From: Luteimonas sp. MC1572
Lineage (GTDB): Bacteria; Pseudomonadota; Gammaproteobacteria; Xanthomonadales; Xanthomonadaceae
DNA: 64,000 nucleotides
Reading direction: 5' to 3'
NCBI RefSeq assembly: GCF_016615815.1
Contig: NZ_CP067112.1
Location: 310,001-374,000 of the forward strand
Below the pieces are notes generated by a model that saw nothing but the letters and a program-made list of their open reading frames with translations, searched no databases and was not told where the DNA came from. Of the stretch, positions 1 through 8,604 are shown one piece after another. The translations under genes and the position numbers were made by a program. Position 1 is the first letter of the stretch. Every line of letters begins with the position of its first letter.

Positions 1-1773
1 GTCGCGACCGCCGAGAGCCCTGCGCAGCGCGGCGTCCAGCGCGTGCACTTCGGGCAGCGTTTCACCGCGCAGCCGCTGTGGCACCTGCAGGAAGGGCTGC
101 CGCGCATGGCGCTGCACGAGCAGCGCCGGCAGCCAGGCGCGCCAGCGCGGCGCCGGGCCGAGCACCACCACCTGGCCTACGCCGGCGGCATGCAGTGCGG
201 CGATGCCGGGCTCCAGGTCGCGCAGCACCTGCGCCGGGTCCTGGTATTCGCGCCCGTTCCAGTAGGCGAACAGCAGCACGTAGTCCGGGCGCAGCGCGGC
301 GATGCGTTGCAGCACGCGCGCGTTGTCGCTCCGGCACGGTTCCTTGCCGGGATCGAGATAGGGCCGGCAGCCGCTGCGCGTGAACTGCGCCAGGCGCAGG
401 CGGCCGTCAGTCACCTCGCGCATGCCCGGGTACAGCAGCGCGGAATGCGAATCGCCCCACAGCACCAGCAGCGGGCGCGGCGGCGAGGTCTGCGCGTCGA
501 CGCATTCCGCGGGGAACTCCGCCGGTTCGCCCGGCGCGCCGACCAGCGAACACGTTCCCTCGCGCGAGGGTGCACGCCAGTCGTAGCCGTAGTTGGCGTA
601 CTGCCGCACCGGTTCGCCGGCGCGCGACGGAACGCCCTGCAGCGCCCACAGCGCCAGGCCCGCCACCAGCACCAGCGCCATCGCCGGCAGCAGCAGCGCA
701 AGCGCGCGGCGCGCGGGCATGCGGTGCCGCAGCGGGCGCTCCACCATCCACCAGGTCAGGCCCGCCAGCACCACGGCCAGCACCACCAGCGCCACGCGCA
801 GGCCCGGCGCCACTTCGCCGGTGGCGTGGATGCGCGCGAACGACAGCAACGGCCAGTGCCACAGGTAGAGCGGATAGCTGACCAGGCCGATCCACACCAG
901 CGCGCGCAGCGACAGCAGGCGCTGCGCCCAGCGCGTCGCCGGCACCGCCGCGATGAGCAGCGCGGTGCCGGTGACCGGCAGCAGCGCGCGCCAGCCCGGG
1001 AACGGCGACTGGTCGCTGAGGCCGACGCAGGCGGCGATGATCAAGGCGAGCCCGGAGAACGCGGCCAGCTCGGCGGTGATGCGCGTGCGTTCCGACGCTG
1101 CGGGCGCCGCGGTGCTGCCCAGCCGTTGCGCCAGCCACGCGCCGGCCAGCAGCTCCCAGAAGCGCGTGAACGGCAGGTAGAACGCGGCGCTGGCATCGCG
1201 CGCGGTCAACCACAGGCAGTACGCCAGCGACAGCACGCCAACCACCAGCACCAGGCGGCGGGTGTCGGCGCCGCGCGTGATCGCCAGCGCCAGCAGCGGC
1301 GGCCACAGCAGGTAGAACTGCTCCTCCACGCCGAGCGACCACAGGTGCAGCAGCGGCAGGGTCTCGGCCGCGGCGGCGAAATAATCGGTGTCGTGCCAGA
1401 ACGCCAGGTTGGCGATGAAGCCCGCGCTGGCCGCGGCGTGGCGGCCGAGCGCGGCGTAGTCGGCCGGCACGAGCAGCCACCAGCCGGCCACCAGGCACGC
1501 CGCCAGCACCACCACCAGCGCCGGGAACAGCCGGCGGATGCGGCGCACGTAGAAACCGGCGAACCCGAAGGTGCCGGCCGCCAGGCCGTCGCGCAGGATG
1601 CCGGTGATCAGGAACCCGGAGATGACGAAGAACACGTCGACGCCGACGAATCCCCCGGGCAGCAAGCGCGGGAACGCGTGGTACGCGACCACCGCGAGGA
1701 CGGCGATGGCGCGCAGGCCATCGACATCCGCACGGTAGCCGGGCGCCGGCCGCAAGCCCGCGCCTGCCGCCAT
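1..1773 (-). CDS. OafA/YrhL-type membrane acyltransferase with SGNH domain (3' end cut by window edge)
   Basis: The frame is open from an ATG at 1773 to base 1 without a stop, so the C-terminus is missing; 591 codons are visible. The N-terminal half is an Acyltransferase_3 domain of about ten membrane segments with the family start (YRADVDGLRAIAVLAVV, the FFVISGFLI segment and FYVRRIRRLFPAL). The C-terminal half is a periplasmic SGNH-like domain with a GDSHS nucleophile motif. Known relatives O-acylate lipopolysaccharide, peptidoglycan or exported glycans; the substrate here cannot be told. Its ATG shares one base with the stop codon of the upstream amidohydrolase (TGATG), so translation is probably coupled although the functions look unrelated. 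Family call certain, substrate unknown. Confidence 0.9.
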   Translation of the reverse strand, partial: MAAGAGLRPAPGYRADVDGLRAIAVLAVVAYHAFPRLLPGGFVGVDVFFVISGFLITGILRDGLAAGTFGFAGFYVRRIRRLFPALVVVLAACLVAGWWLLVPADYAALGRHAAASAGFIANLAFWHDTDYFAAAAETLPLLHLWSLGVEEQFYLLWPPLLALAITRGADTRRLVLVVGVLSLAYCLWLTARDASAAFYLPFTRFWELLAGAWLAQRLGSTAAPAASERTRITAELAAFSGLALIIAACVGLSDQSPFPGWRALLPVTGTALLIAAVPATRWAQRLLSLRALVWIGLVSYPLYLWHWPLLSFARIHATGEVAPGLRVALVVLAVVLAGLTWWMVERPLRHRMPARRALALLLPAMALVLVAGLALWALQGVPSRAGEPVRQYANYGYDWRAPSREGTCSLVGAPGEPAEFPAECVDAQTSPPRPLLVLWGDSHSALLYPGMREVTDGRLRLAQFTRSGCRPYLDPGKEPCRSDNARVLQRIAALRPDYVLLFAYWNGREYQDPAQVLRDLEPGIAALHAAGVGQVVVLGPAPRWRAWLPALLVQRHARQPFLQVPQRLRGETLPEVHALDAALRRALGGRD

Positions 1774-3088
1774 CAGTGCGCCGGCGTGGAGTACGCGCGC
1801 GGCAGGTCGCCGCGCGTGGCGTCCGGCGCGGGCCGCAGGTAGCGGTCGCGCAGCTCGGTCTGCCGCGAGTGCATCGGGATCGCGCGGCCGTCGAACCACA
1901 CCTGGCGGGCGAGGCTGGCGACGTCGAGCGGGTCGCCGTCCCACAGCACCAGGTCGGCGCGCATGCCCGGCGCAATGCCGCCCAGCTCGCCACCGACGCC
2001 GAACGCCTCGGCCGGCACGCGGGTCAGTCCGGCCAGGCCGTCTTCCCAGGGCAGGCCGTGCGCCACCGCGTTGCCCGCCAGCTGGCGGATCTTGCGCGCG
2101 TTGTGCGAACTGTCGCCGGCCTGGCTGAAGCCGACGATCGCGCCGGCGGCGCGCAGCCGCGCGGCGTTTTCCAGCGTGGCGTGGATGCGGTCGAAGTTCG
2201 ACGGCAGGTTGTCGAGCGGGTCGACGAACACCGGCACCTTCGCCGCGGCGAGTTCCGACGCCACGCGCCAGGCCTCGCCACCGCCGCGGATGGCGACCTG
2301 CACGCCGTGGCGCTTCGACCAGCGCAGCAGCTGGCGGATGTCGGCGGCACGGTCCACGCCCACCACCAGGCGGCCACCGCCGTAGAGGTAGCGCTTCAGC
2401 GTGTCGCGGCCGGCCGGAGTGAGCAGCGCGGCGTTCGACCCGGCCGGGATGCGGCCGCGCACTTCATCCACCAGCTGGTCGAGCAGCATCCACTGCGCGG
2501 CGCGCGAACCGCCGGCCAGGCCCGCGGCGCTGCCGCCGCCAAGCTGGACGAACAGCAGTTTCGGGCCCGCCGGCTGGTCACTGCCGTCCAGGCGCATCAC
2601 TGCGCCCTGGCCGCCGATGATCGAGCCGCCTTCGCCGGTGCCGGCCGCGAGCACGGTGAAGCCGAGGCCTTCCACGCGCGCCACGGGCACCAGCAGCGAG
2701 TCCGCGTTGTAGGCGAGCGTCACGTCGAACTCGGGCCGCACCACCATTTCCTTCGACCCCGCGCCGAGCGCGAGCGTGGTGTCGGTGGTGGCGTCCTCGC
2801 CGGAGACTTCGTCGATGCCGATCGCGGTGATGCCGGCGAACAGCGCGGGCGTGAGCGGTTTGCCGTCGGCCTCGACCACGGTGGCGCCGGCGGCATCCAG
2901 CCGGGTGCCGATCGCGGCGATGCGGCCGTTGCGTACCAGCACGTCCGCGCCCTGCAGCGTGCCGCGCGCGGTGGCGGTGTGCACGGTGGCGTTGCGGATC
3001 AGCAGGTCCTGCGCCAGCGCCGGCGCGGTGGCCAGCAGCAACGCGAGGGCCGCGAGCGGCGCGAGGCGGCGCATGCCGCGGCGCGCGC

Positions 3089-3092
<4 letters not shown>
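1773..3092 (-). CDS. amidohydrolase-family exported protein lacking the HxH metal site (probable pseudoenzyme)
   Basis: A 439-residue protein with an N-terminal signal peptide (hydrophobic core LAPLAALALLLATAP, cleavage near ALAQ). It then follows the composite-domain layout of the amidohydrolase superfamily: an N-terminal beta domain (LIRNATVHT, DVLVRNGRIAAIG) and a C-terminal return to it (GMRADLVLWDGDPLDV). Where the family has the metal-binding HxH after strand 1 (VHSH in the neighbouring paralogue), this protein reads ALFAGITAIG, with no histidines. The late aspartate region (FSQAGDSSH) is still recognisable. It overlaps the upstream active-looking paralogue by four bases (ATGA), so the two are made together. 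I infer a non-catalytic or altered partner of the upstream enzyme. A second in-frame ATG six codons downstream is an alternative start. Confidence 0.85.
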
Positions 3093-4483
<1,391 letters not shown>

Positions 4484-4609
4484 CGTGCTCTCCCCCGAAT
4501 GGTCGCCCACCCTAGCCGGCCCGCGCGTCGTGCCGCAATGTGCGAAAGTTGGGGGCTGCCGTCCGCCTTCGCCGCGCGTGCAAGAATGCTGCGCAAAAAG
4601 GAGCATCCG

Positions 4610-5386
4610 ATGAAAGAGAAGGACGAGATCGTCAACAACTGGCTGCCGCGCTACACCGGCGTGCCGCTCGACCAGTTCGGCGAGCACATCCTGTTGACCA
4701 ACTTCGGTGGCTACCTCGGCCACTTCAGCCGCATGACCGGCGCCGAGGTGGTCGGCATGGACCGGCCGATGCCCAGCGCCACGGCGGACGGCATCACCAT
4801 GATCAACTTCGGCATGGGCAGCCCGAACGCGGCGACCATGATGGACCTGCTGTCGGCGATCAAGCCGAAGTCGGTGCTGTTCCTGGGCAAGTGCGGCGGG
4901 TTGAAGCGCAAGAACCAGCTCGGCGACCTGATCCTGCCGATCGCGGCGATCCGCGGCGAGGGCACCAGCGACGACTACCTGCCGCCGCAGGTGCCGGCGC
5001 TGCCGGCGTTCGCGCTGCAGCGCGCGGTCTCGACGATGATCCGCGACCTCGGCCTCGACTACTGGACCGGCACGGTCTACACCACCAACCGGCGGGTGTG
5101 GGAGCACGACGAGGCGTTCAAGGAGCGGCTGCGGGCGATGCGCTGCATGGCGATCGACATGGAGACGGCGACGATCTTCGCGGCGGGCTTCGCCAACCGC
5201 ATTCCCTGCGGAGCGCTGTTGCTGGTCAGCGACCAGCCGATGATCCCGGAAGGGGTGAAGACCGAGGCGTCGGATGCGCGCGTCAGCATCGAGTACGTGG
5301 AGAGCCACATCCAGGTCGGCATCGAGGCGCTGCGCCTGATCCGGCGCCACGGCAAGTCGGTGCGCCACATGCGGTTCGACGAGTGA
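4610..5386 (+). CDS. amn: AMP nucleosidase-like nucleoside phosphorylase-fold protein
   Basis: A 258-residue protein of the PNP/UDP phosphorylase superfamily, resembling the catalytic C-terminal part of AMP nucleosidase (AMP to adenine plus ribose 5-phosphate); it lacks the long N-terminal regulatory domain of the E. coli enzyme. Visible motifs: LFLGKCGGLK near residue 85 and the DMETATIFAAG segment that in this fold holds the ribose-binding glutamate. The start at 4610 is chosen because AAGGAG lies eight bases upstream; the upstream ATG at 4586 has no such site. The stop codon overlaps the GTG start of the next gene (GTGA). The fold is certain; the exact substrate is taken from family annotation. 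Confidence 0.85.
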   Translation: MKEKDEIVNNWLPRYTGVPLDQFGEHILLTNFGGYLGHFSRMTGAEVVGMDRPMPSATADGITMINFGMGSPNAATMMDLLSAIKPKSVLFLGKCGGLKRKNQLGDLILPIAAIRGEGTSDDYLPPQVPALPAFALQRAVSTMIRDLGLDYWTGTVYTTNRRVWEHDEAFKERLRAMRCMAIDMETATIFAAGFANRIPCGALLLVSDQPMIPEGVKTEASDARVSIEYVESHIQVGIEALRLIRRHGKSVRHMRFDE

Positions 5387-5922
5387 CTGTGCCGACGCCC
5401 GGCGAGGTCGTCGCGTTCTGGCGCGCGGCGGGGCCGGCGAAGTGGTTCGCGCGCGACGATGTGTTCGATGCGGAGCTGCGCGCGCGCTTCGAGGCGGCGC
5501 ACTTCGCAGCGGGTCGGCGGGAGTTCGAGGATTGGATGACGTCGGCGGAGGGTGCGCTGGCGCTGTTGATCCTGCTCGACCAGGTGCCACGCAACATCTT
5601 CCGCAACAGCGGGCATGCGTATGCGTGCGATTCGCTGGCGCTGCATTACGCGTCGCGGTTGGTGGATGCGGGGTTCGATATCGAGGTGGATCCGGCGCTG
5701 CGGGTGTTCTGCTATCTGCCGTTCGAGCATTCGGAGGACCTGGCCGACCAGGAGCGCTGCGTGGAGCTGTCGCGTGCGCTGGATGCGGAGACGCTCAAGT
5801 ACGCGGTGGCGCATCGGGATGTGATCGCGGAGTTCGGGCGGTTTCCGCATCGCAATCGGGCGCTGGGGCGGGTGAGTACGGAAGCCGAGGTGGCTTGGCT
5901 GGAGGCTGGCGGCGGGTTCTAG
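5383..5922 (+). CDS. DUF924 family protein
   Basis: A 179-residue, mostly alpha-helical soluble protein of the DUF924 family (PF06041). Family signatures visible are ILLDQVPRNIFRN near residue 65, CDSLALHYA and the C-terminal RFPHRNRALGR. Members are related to tetratricopeptide-like helical proteins and have no established role. I start it at GTG 5383, which overlaps the previous stop codon (GTGA); GTG 5389 is a less likely alternative. It is co-transcribed with the AMP nucleosidase-like gene and is followed by the first hairpin-repeat cluster. Confidence 0.88.
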   Translation: MTVPTPGEVVAFWRAAGPAKWFARDDVFDAELRARFEAAHFAAGRREFEDWMTSAEGALALLILLDQVPRNIFRNSGHAYACDSLALHYASRLVDAGFDIEVDPALRVFCYLPFEHSEDLADQERCVELSRALDAETLKYAVAHRDVIAEFGRFPHRNRALGRVSTEAEVAWLEAGGGF

Positions 5923-5945
5923 GCCGCGGCGCCTGGATCCGGCGG

Positions 5946-6016
5946 GGCTGACCGCGCACGCCGGCATTCTTCGCTGGCGTTCCGAGGCGTGCGAATACCG
6001 ACGTGCGCGGTCAGCC
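5946..6016 (+). repeat. hairpin repeat, copy 1 (71 nt, 24-23-24)
   Basis: The arms are 5946-5969 and 5993-6016 and pair over 24 positions with two differences, both of the G-U wobble kind. The 23-nt loop at 5970-5992 contains CGCTGGCGTTCCGAGGCGTG. It starts 23 bases after the stop of the DUF924 gene. The loop sequence is identical in copies 1 to 5 (taking orientation into account) and in copy 6, while the loop-proximal stem (ATTC/GAAT) differs from copy 2 (ACGC/GCGT) with both sides changed together. Confidence 0.9.
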
Positions 6017-6060
6017 TTTGATGGCCGTCGTGTGTTGGTTGGCGTGCCGGTTCATAGCGG

Positions 6061-6131
6061 GGCTGCCCGCGCACGCCGGCACGCTTCGCTGGCGTTCCGA
6101 GGCGTGCGCGTACCGACATGCGCGGTCAGCC
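6061..6131 (+). repeat. hairpin repeat, copy 2 (71 nt, 24-23-24)
   Basis: The arms are 6061-6084 and 6108-6131 and the invariant loop is 6085-6107. The arms pair at about 20 of 24 positions; the loop-proximal ACGC/GCGT differs from copy 1 in a compensated way. Same orientation as copy 1, 44 bases further on. Confidence 0.9.
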
Positions 6132-6220
6132 TGTGTTGGGCTGTCGCGGGTTGCTGGCAACGGCCAATCAAGAGCGCCGTCCCGTCTCCGCCACTCTCCA
6201 CTGCAGCAGGATCGCGAGGA

Positions 6221-6291
6221 GGCCGCGCTTGCGCACCCGCAAGCGCACGCCTCGGAACGCCAGCGAAGCTTGCGGGTGCGCAAGTGGGGCC
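6221..6291 (-). repeat. hairpin repeat, copy 3, inverted (71 nt, 24-23-24)
   Basis: The arms are 6221-6244 and 6268-6291 and match at 22 of 24 positions, including a perfect 17-bp stretch next to the loop (CTTGCGCACCCGCAAGC). The loop at 6245-6267 is the exact reverse complement of the copy 1 loop. The arm sequence is unrelated to that of copies 1 and 2 beyond the outer GGCC/GGCT, yet it is self-complementary. It lies 25 bases from the stop of the convergent glutaredoxin gene. Confidence 0.9.
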
Positions 6292-6315
6292 GGAGCGGGG
6301 GCCTCGCGAAAGCCC

Positions 6316-7242
6316 TCAGTAGCGGGGGATGGTGCTGTCGACGTGCTGGCTCCAGGCGTCGATGCCGCCTTCGATGTTGTAGACCTCGCGGAAGCCGAGC
6401 TGGCGGAAGCGTTCGGCGGCTTGGCCGCTGCGGCCACCGTGGTGGCAGAGGAAGGCCAGCGGGGTGTCCTTCGGGAGGGCTTCGAGGGCGGCGGGGCCGT
6501 CGTCGAGGGTCATGAAGGGAACGGTGACGGCGGCCTGTGCGCGTTCGTCGGCGGGGCGCACGTCGACCAGGCGGACGGTGCCGTCGCTGGTGCGGGCCTG
6601 GGCGTCGACCGGGGACATGGGGCGCACGGCAGGGGTGGCGTTGGGGTTGTCGACCACCAGGCCGCGGCCGCGGGTGTCGTCGGCCCAGTCGATGGTGACG
6701 CCGTCGGCGCGGCGGGCGGCCGGGGCGTCGACCTGCACGCGCACGCCGTCGCAGTCGACGGTGATGGCGGCGGCTTCCGGCTGGGCGAGGGCGAGGCGGG
6801 TGCGGTAGTTGGGATCGATGTCGAGCTTGACCACGAGGTCGCCGCCGGCGTCGTCGATCGCCTTGCGCAGCACGGCGTGCGCGGCGGGGGTGACGGTGAG
6901 GGTGGGCGGGCTGCGGTCCGGCGCGGGCAGGCCGAGGGCGCTGTGCAGTTCGCCGGAGTTGGACATCTGCTCGATGATGTCGCTGCCGCCGACCAGTTCG
7001 CCGTCGATGTACAGCTGGGGAATGGTGGGCCAGTCGCCGTAGGCCTTGATGCCTTCGCGGATCTCGGGGTCGGCCAGCACGTTGACGTGCGCGTAGGGGG
7101 TTTCAAGCGCGGTCAGTGCGGCGACAGCCTTGGCCGAAAAGCCACACTGCGGGGCGCGCGGGTCGCCCTTCATGAACAGCACGATGCGGTTGGCCTGCAG
7201 CAGGTCTTCGATGCGCTGGCGGAGCTGGGGGTCGAGGGACAT
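6316..7242 (-). CDS. grxD: monothiol glutaredoxin - A-type-like - rhodanese fusion protein
   Basis: A 308-residue three-domain protein. Residues 1-105 are a monothiol (Grx4-type) glutaredoxin with the CGFS motif (C33) and the WPTIPQLYIDGELVGG stretch that binds glutathione and, in known Grx4, a bridging 2Fe-2S cluster. Residues 110-200 resemble an A-type Fe-S carrier fold (VVKLDIDPNY, GLVVDNPNA), but the expected cluster-ligand cysteines are absent. Residues 205-308 are a rhodanese domain with active-site loop CHHGGRS (C266). The likely role is Fe-S trafficking coupled to sulfur handling. It is divergent from the deacetylase gene (81-bp gap) and ends at a hairpin-repeat cluster. Confidence 0.92.
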   Translation of the reverse strand: MSLDPQLRQRIEDLLQANRIVLFMKGDPRAPQCGFSAKAVAALTALETPYAHVNVLADPEIREGIKAYGDWPTIPQLYIDGELVGGSDIIEQMSNSGELHSALGLPAPDRSPPTLTVTPAAHAVLRKAIDDAGGDLVVKLDIDPNYRTRLALAQPEAAAITVDCDGVRVQVDAPAARRADGVTIDWADDTRGRGLVVDNPNATPAVRPMSPVDAQARTSDGTVRLVDVRPADERAQAAVTVPFMTLDDGPAALEALPKDTPLAFLCHHGGRSGQAAERFRQLGFREVYNIEGGIDAWSQHVDSTIPRY

Positions 7243-7323
7243 GGCGGCAACTGCGTAGAGAGGGGCCCTCTAGGGTACCCCTTCGCCTCCGGCGGCGGCC
7301 TTGACGCATGTCATCATGCGGCG

Positions 7324-8109
7324 ATGCCTGCGCCGCCTCCGCCCCCGTTGCATCGTGTTCCGCGCCGTCCGCATGGGTGGCTGTGGCTGGCGCTTGTGGC
7401 ACACGGGCTTGTGGCCTGGCTTTGGTGGCGCGCGGGGTGGACCTGGGGCCTGGCGGCGCTGCTGACGGTACATCTGGCGTTCGTGTGGGGCACGCTGCGG
7501 CCCGGTTCGCGGCTGTTCGGGCCGGTGCTGCGGCGCCTGCCTGCGGGCTCACCCGAGGTGTGGCTGACGATCGACGACGGGCCGTCGGACGACACGGCGG
7601 CGATCCTCGACCTGCTGGAGGCGCATGCGGCGCGCGCGACATTCTTCCTGGTCGGCGCGCGTGCCGAGGCGCGGCCGGAGCTCGTGCGCGAGATCGCGGC
7701 GCGCGGGCACGGCATCGGCAACCACAGCCAGCGCCATCCGCAGGCGCGCTTCTGGGCATTGGGTCCGGCCGCGATGCGGCGCGAGATCCTCGAGTGCCAG
7801 GCGACGCTGGCGCGCATCACCGGGCAGGCGCCGCGCTGGTTCCGGGCGGTCGTGGGCCACGCCAATCCGTTCGTGCATGCGCCGCTGCGGGAGGCCGGAT
7901 TGTCGCGGGTGGCGTGGAGTGCGCGTGGCTATGACGCGGTGCAAGCCGATCCGGCCCGCATCTCGCAGCGCATTGCGCGCGAACTAGCCCCCGGTGCGAT
8001 CGTGCTGCTGCACGAAGGAGCGCCGCACGGGCGCAGCGTCGAGGTGATCGCGGAGGTATTGCGCGCGGTCGACGCCGCAGGCTATCGGGCGGTGCTGCCG
8101 GCCGACTGA
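7324..8109 (+). CDS. polysaccharide deacetylase (NodB-type) membrane-anchored protein
   Basis: A 261-residue protein. Two hydrophobic stretches near the N-terminus (WLWLALVAHGLVAWLWW and GLAALLTVHLAFVWG) anchor a NodB domain facing the periplasm. Catalytic motifs: motif 1 TIDDGPSDD near residue 80 (metal Asp) and motif 2 HSQRHP (metal histidines). Motif 3, normally RxPYG-like, here reads RAVVGHANPF, and the final LLHEG is present. Known members remove N-acetyl groups from GlcNAc-containing polymers. The start at ATG 7324 has no obvious ribosome-binding site. The altered motif 3 is typical of a subgroup and does not by itself mean inactivity. Confidence 0.88.
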   Translation: MPAPPPPPLHRVPRRPHGWLWLALVAHGLVAWLWWRAGWTWGLAALLTVHLAFVWGTLRPGSRLFGPVLRRLPAGSPEVWLTIDDGPSDDTAAILDLLEAHAARATFFLVGARAEARPELVREIAARGHGIGNHSQRHPQARFWALGPAAMRREILECQATLARITGQAPRWFRAVVGHANPFVHAPLREAGLSRVAWSARGYDAVQADPARISQRIARELAPGAIVLLHEGAPHGRSVEVIAEVLRAVDAAGYRAVLPAD

Positions 8110-8123
8110 GGCGGTCGCGGCAA

Positions 8124-8194
8124 GGCTGCCCGCGCATGCCGACGCTCTTCGCTGGCGTTCCGAGGCGTGCGCGCGCCGACATGCGCGGTCAGCC
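8124..8194 (+). repeat. hairpin repeat, copy 4 (71 nt, 24-23-24)
   Basis: The arms are 8124-8147 and 8171-8194 (about 20 of 24 positions pair) and the invariant loop is 8148-8170. It begins 15 bases after the deacetylase stop, just as copy 1 follows DUF924. The distal arm region around GGCTG/CAGCC is shared with copies 1, 2 and 5. Confidence 0.9.
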
Positions 8195-8241
8195 TGCGTT
8201 GGGCTGTGGCGGGTTGTGGTGCGCCTTGCGGTTTCACGAGA

Positions 8242-8312
8242 GGCTGCCCGCGCATGCCGACCCGCTTCGCTGGCGTTCCGAGGCGTGCGCGTGCCGACAT
8301 GCGCGGCCAGCC
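8242..8312 (+). repeat. hairpin repeat, copy 5 (71 nt, 24-23-24)
   Basis: The arms are 8242-8265 and 8289-8312 and the invariant loop is 8266-8288. Spacing to copy 4 is 47 bases, close to the 44 bases between copies 1 and 2. The base of the stem has changed to GGCC on the distal side (CAGCC still closes the stem). Confidence 0.9.
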
Positions 8313-8448
8313 TGTGTTGAGCTGCGCCGGCTTGCCGGCAACGCGCAAAATTACGGTGGCTTGTGGATGCGCGGGATTCCCCACTCCATCACGCCAAGAG
8401 CGCTGCCCCGTCCTTGCCACCCTCCCCACTGCAGCAGGATCACGAGGA

Positions 8449-8519
8449 GGCTGGAGGCTGCAGGCCGCAAGCGCACGCCTCGGAACGCCAGCGAAGCTTG
8501 CGGCCTGCAGCCTCCGGCC
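8449..8519 (-). repeat. hairpin repeat, copy 6, inverted (71 nt, 24-23-24)
   Basis: The arms are 8449-8472 and 8496-8519 and pair at 23 of 24 positions; the one difference is wobble-compatible. The loop at 8473-8495 is the exact reverse complement of the copy 1 loop. Its stem (GGAGGCTGCAGGCCGCAAGC core) is quite different from copy 3, the other complete inverted copy, except for the GCAAGC next to the loop. That is strong evidence of selection for pairing and not for arm sequence. Confidence 0.9.
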
Positions 8520-8538
8520 GGACCGTGGCCGAGCGAAA

Positions 8539-8585
8539 CCACGCCTCGGAACGCCAGCGAAGCTTGCGGGCGTACGGCCCTGGCC
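8539..8585 (-). repeat. hairpin repeat, copy 7, inverted half-copy
   Basis: The loop at 8539-8561 matches the invariant loop except for its first base, and the right arm at 8562-8585 begins with the GCTTGCGG seen in copies 3 and 6. The left arm does not pair. Instead the tail of copy 6 (a GGCCGGA..GGCC..GCGAAAC element, 8515-8538) runs straight into the loop. The same tail follows copy 7 (8581-8605) and copy 3 (6288-6310), so this looks like a copy that lost its left arm by recombination between repeats. Confidence 0.8.
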
Positions 8586-8604
8586 GGAGTGTGGCCTCGC
8601 GAAA

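Noticed and set aside
43..1842. A 599-codon open frame on the plus strand
   Set aside because: It is antisense to the acyltransferase; its product is low-complexity (R, A, Q, H rich), has no domain and has shadow codon use typical of high-GC DNA.
4484..5590. N-terminal extension of the amidohydrolase frame to 5590
   Set aside because: The extension is antisense to the AMP nucleosidase and DUF924 genes; a signal peptide and ribosome-binding site mark the start at 4483.
6118..8109. A 663-codon frame that would join the repeat region to the deacetylase
   Set aside because: Its first 400 codons are antisense to the glutaredoxin-rhodanese gene. The deacetylase starts at 7324.
5946..8585. CRISPR array
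   Set aside because: The repeats are inverted relative to one another, unevenly spaced, too large and self-complementary; there are no unique spacers of constant length and no cas genes.
5946..8585. Integron attC sites or insertion sequence ends
   Set aside because: No integrase or transposase nearby, no attC core motifs that I can see, and the flanking genes are ordinary chromosomal genes.
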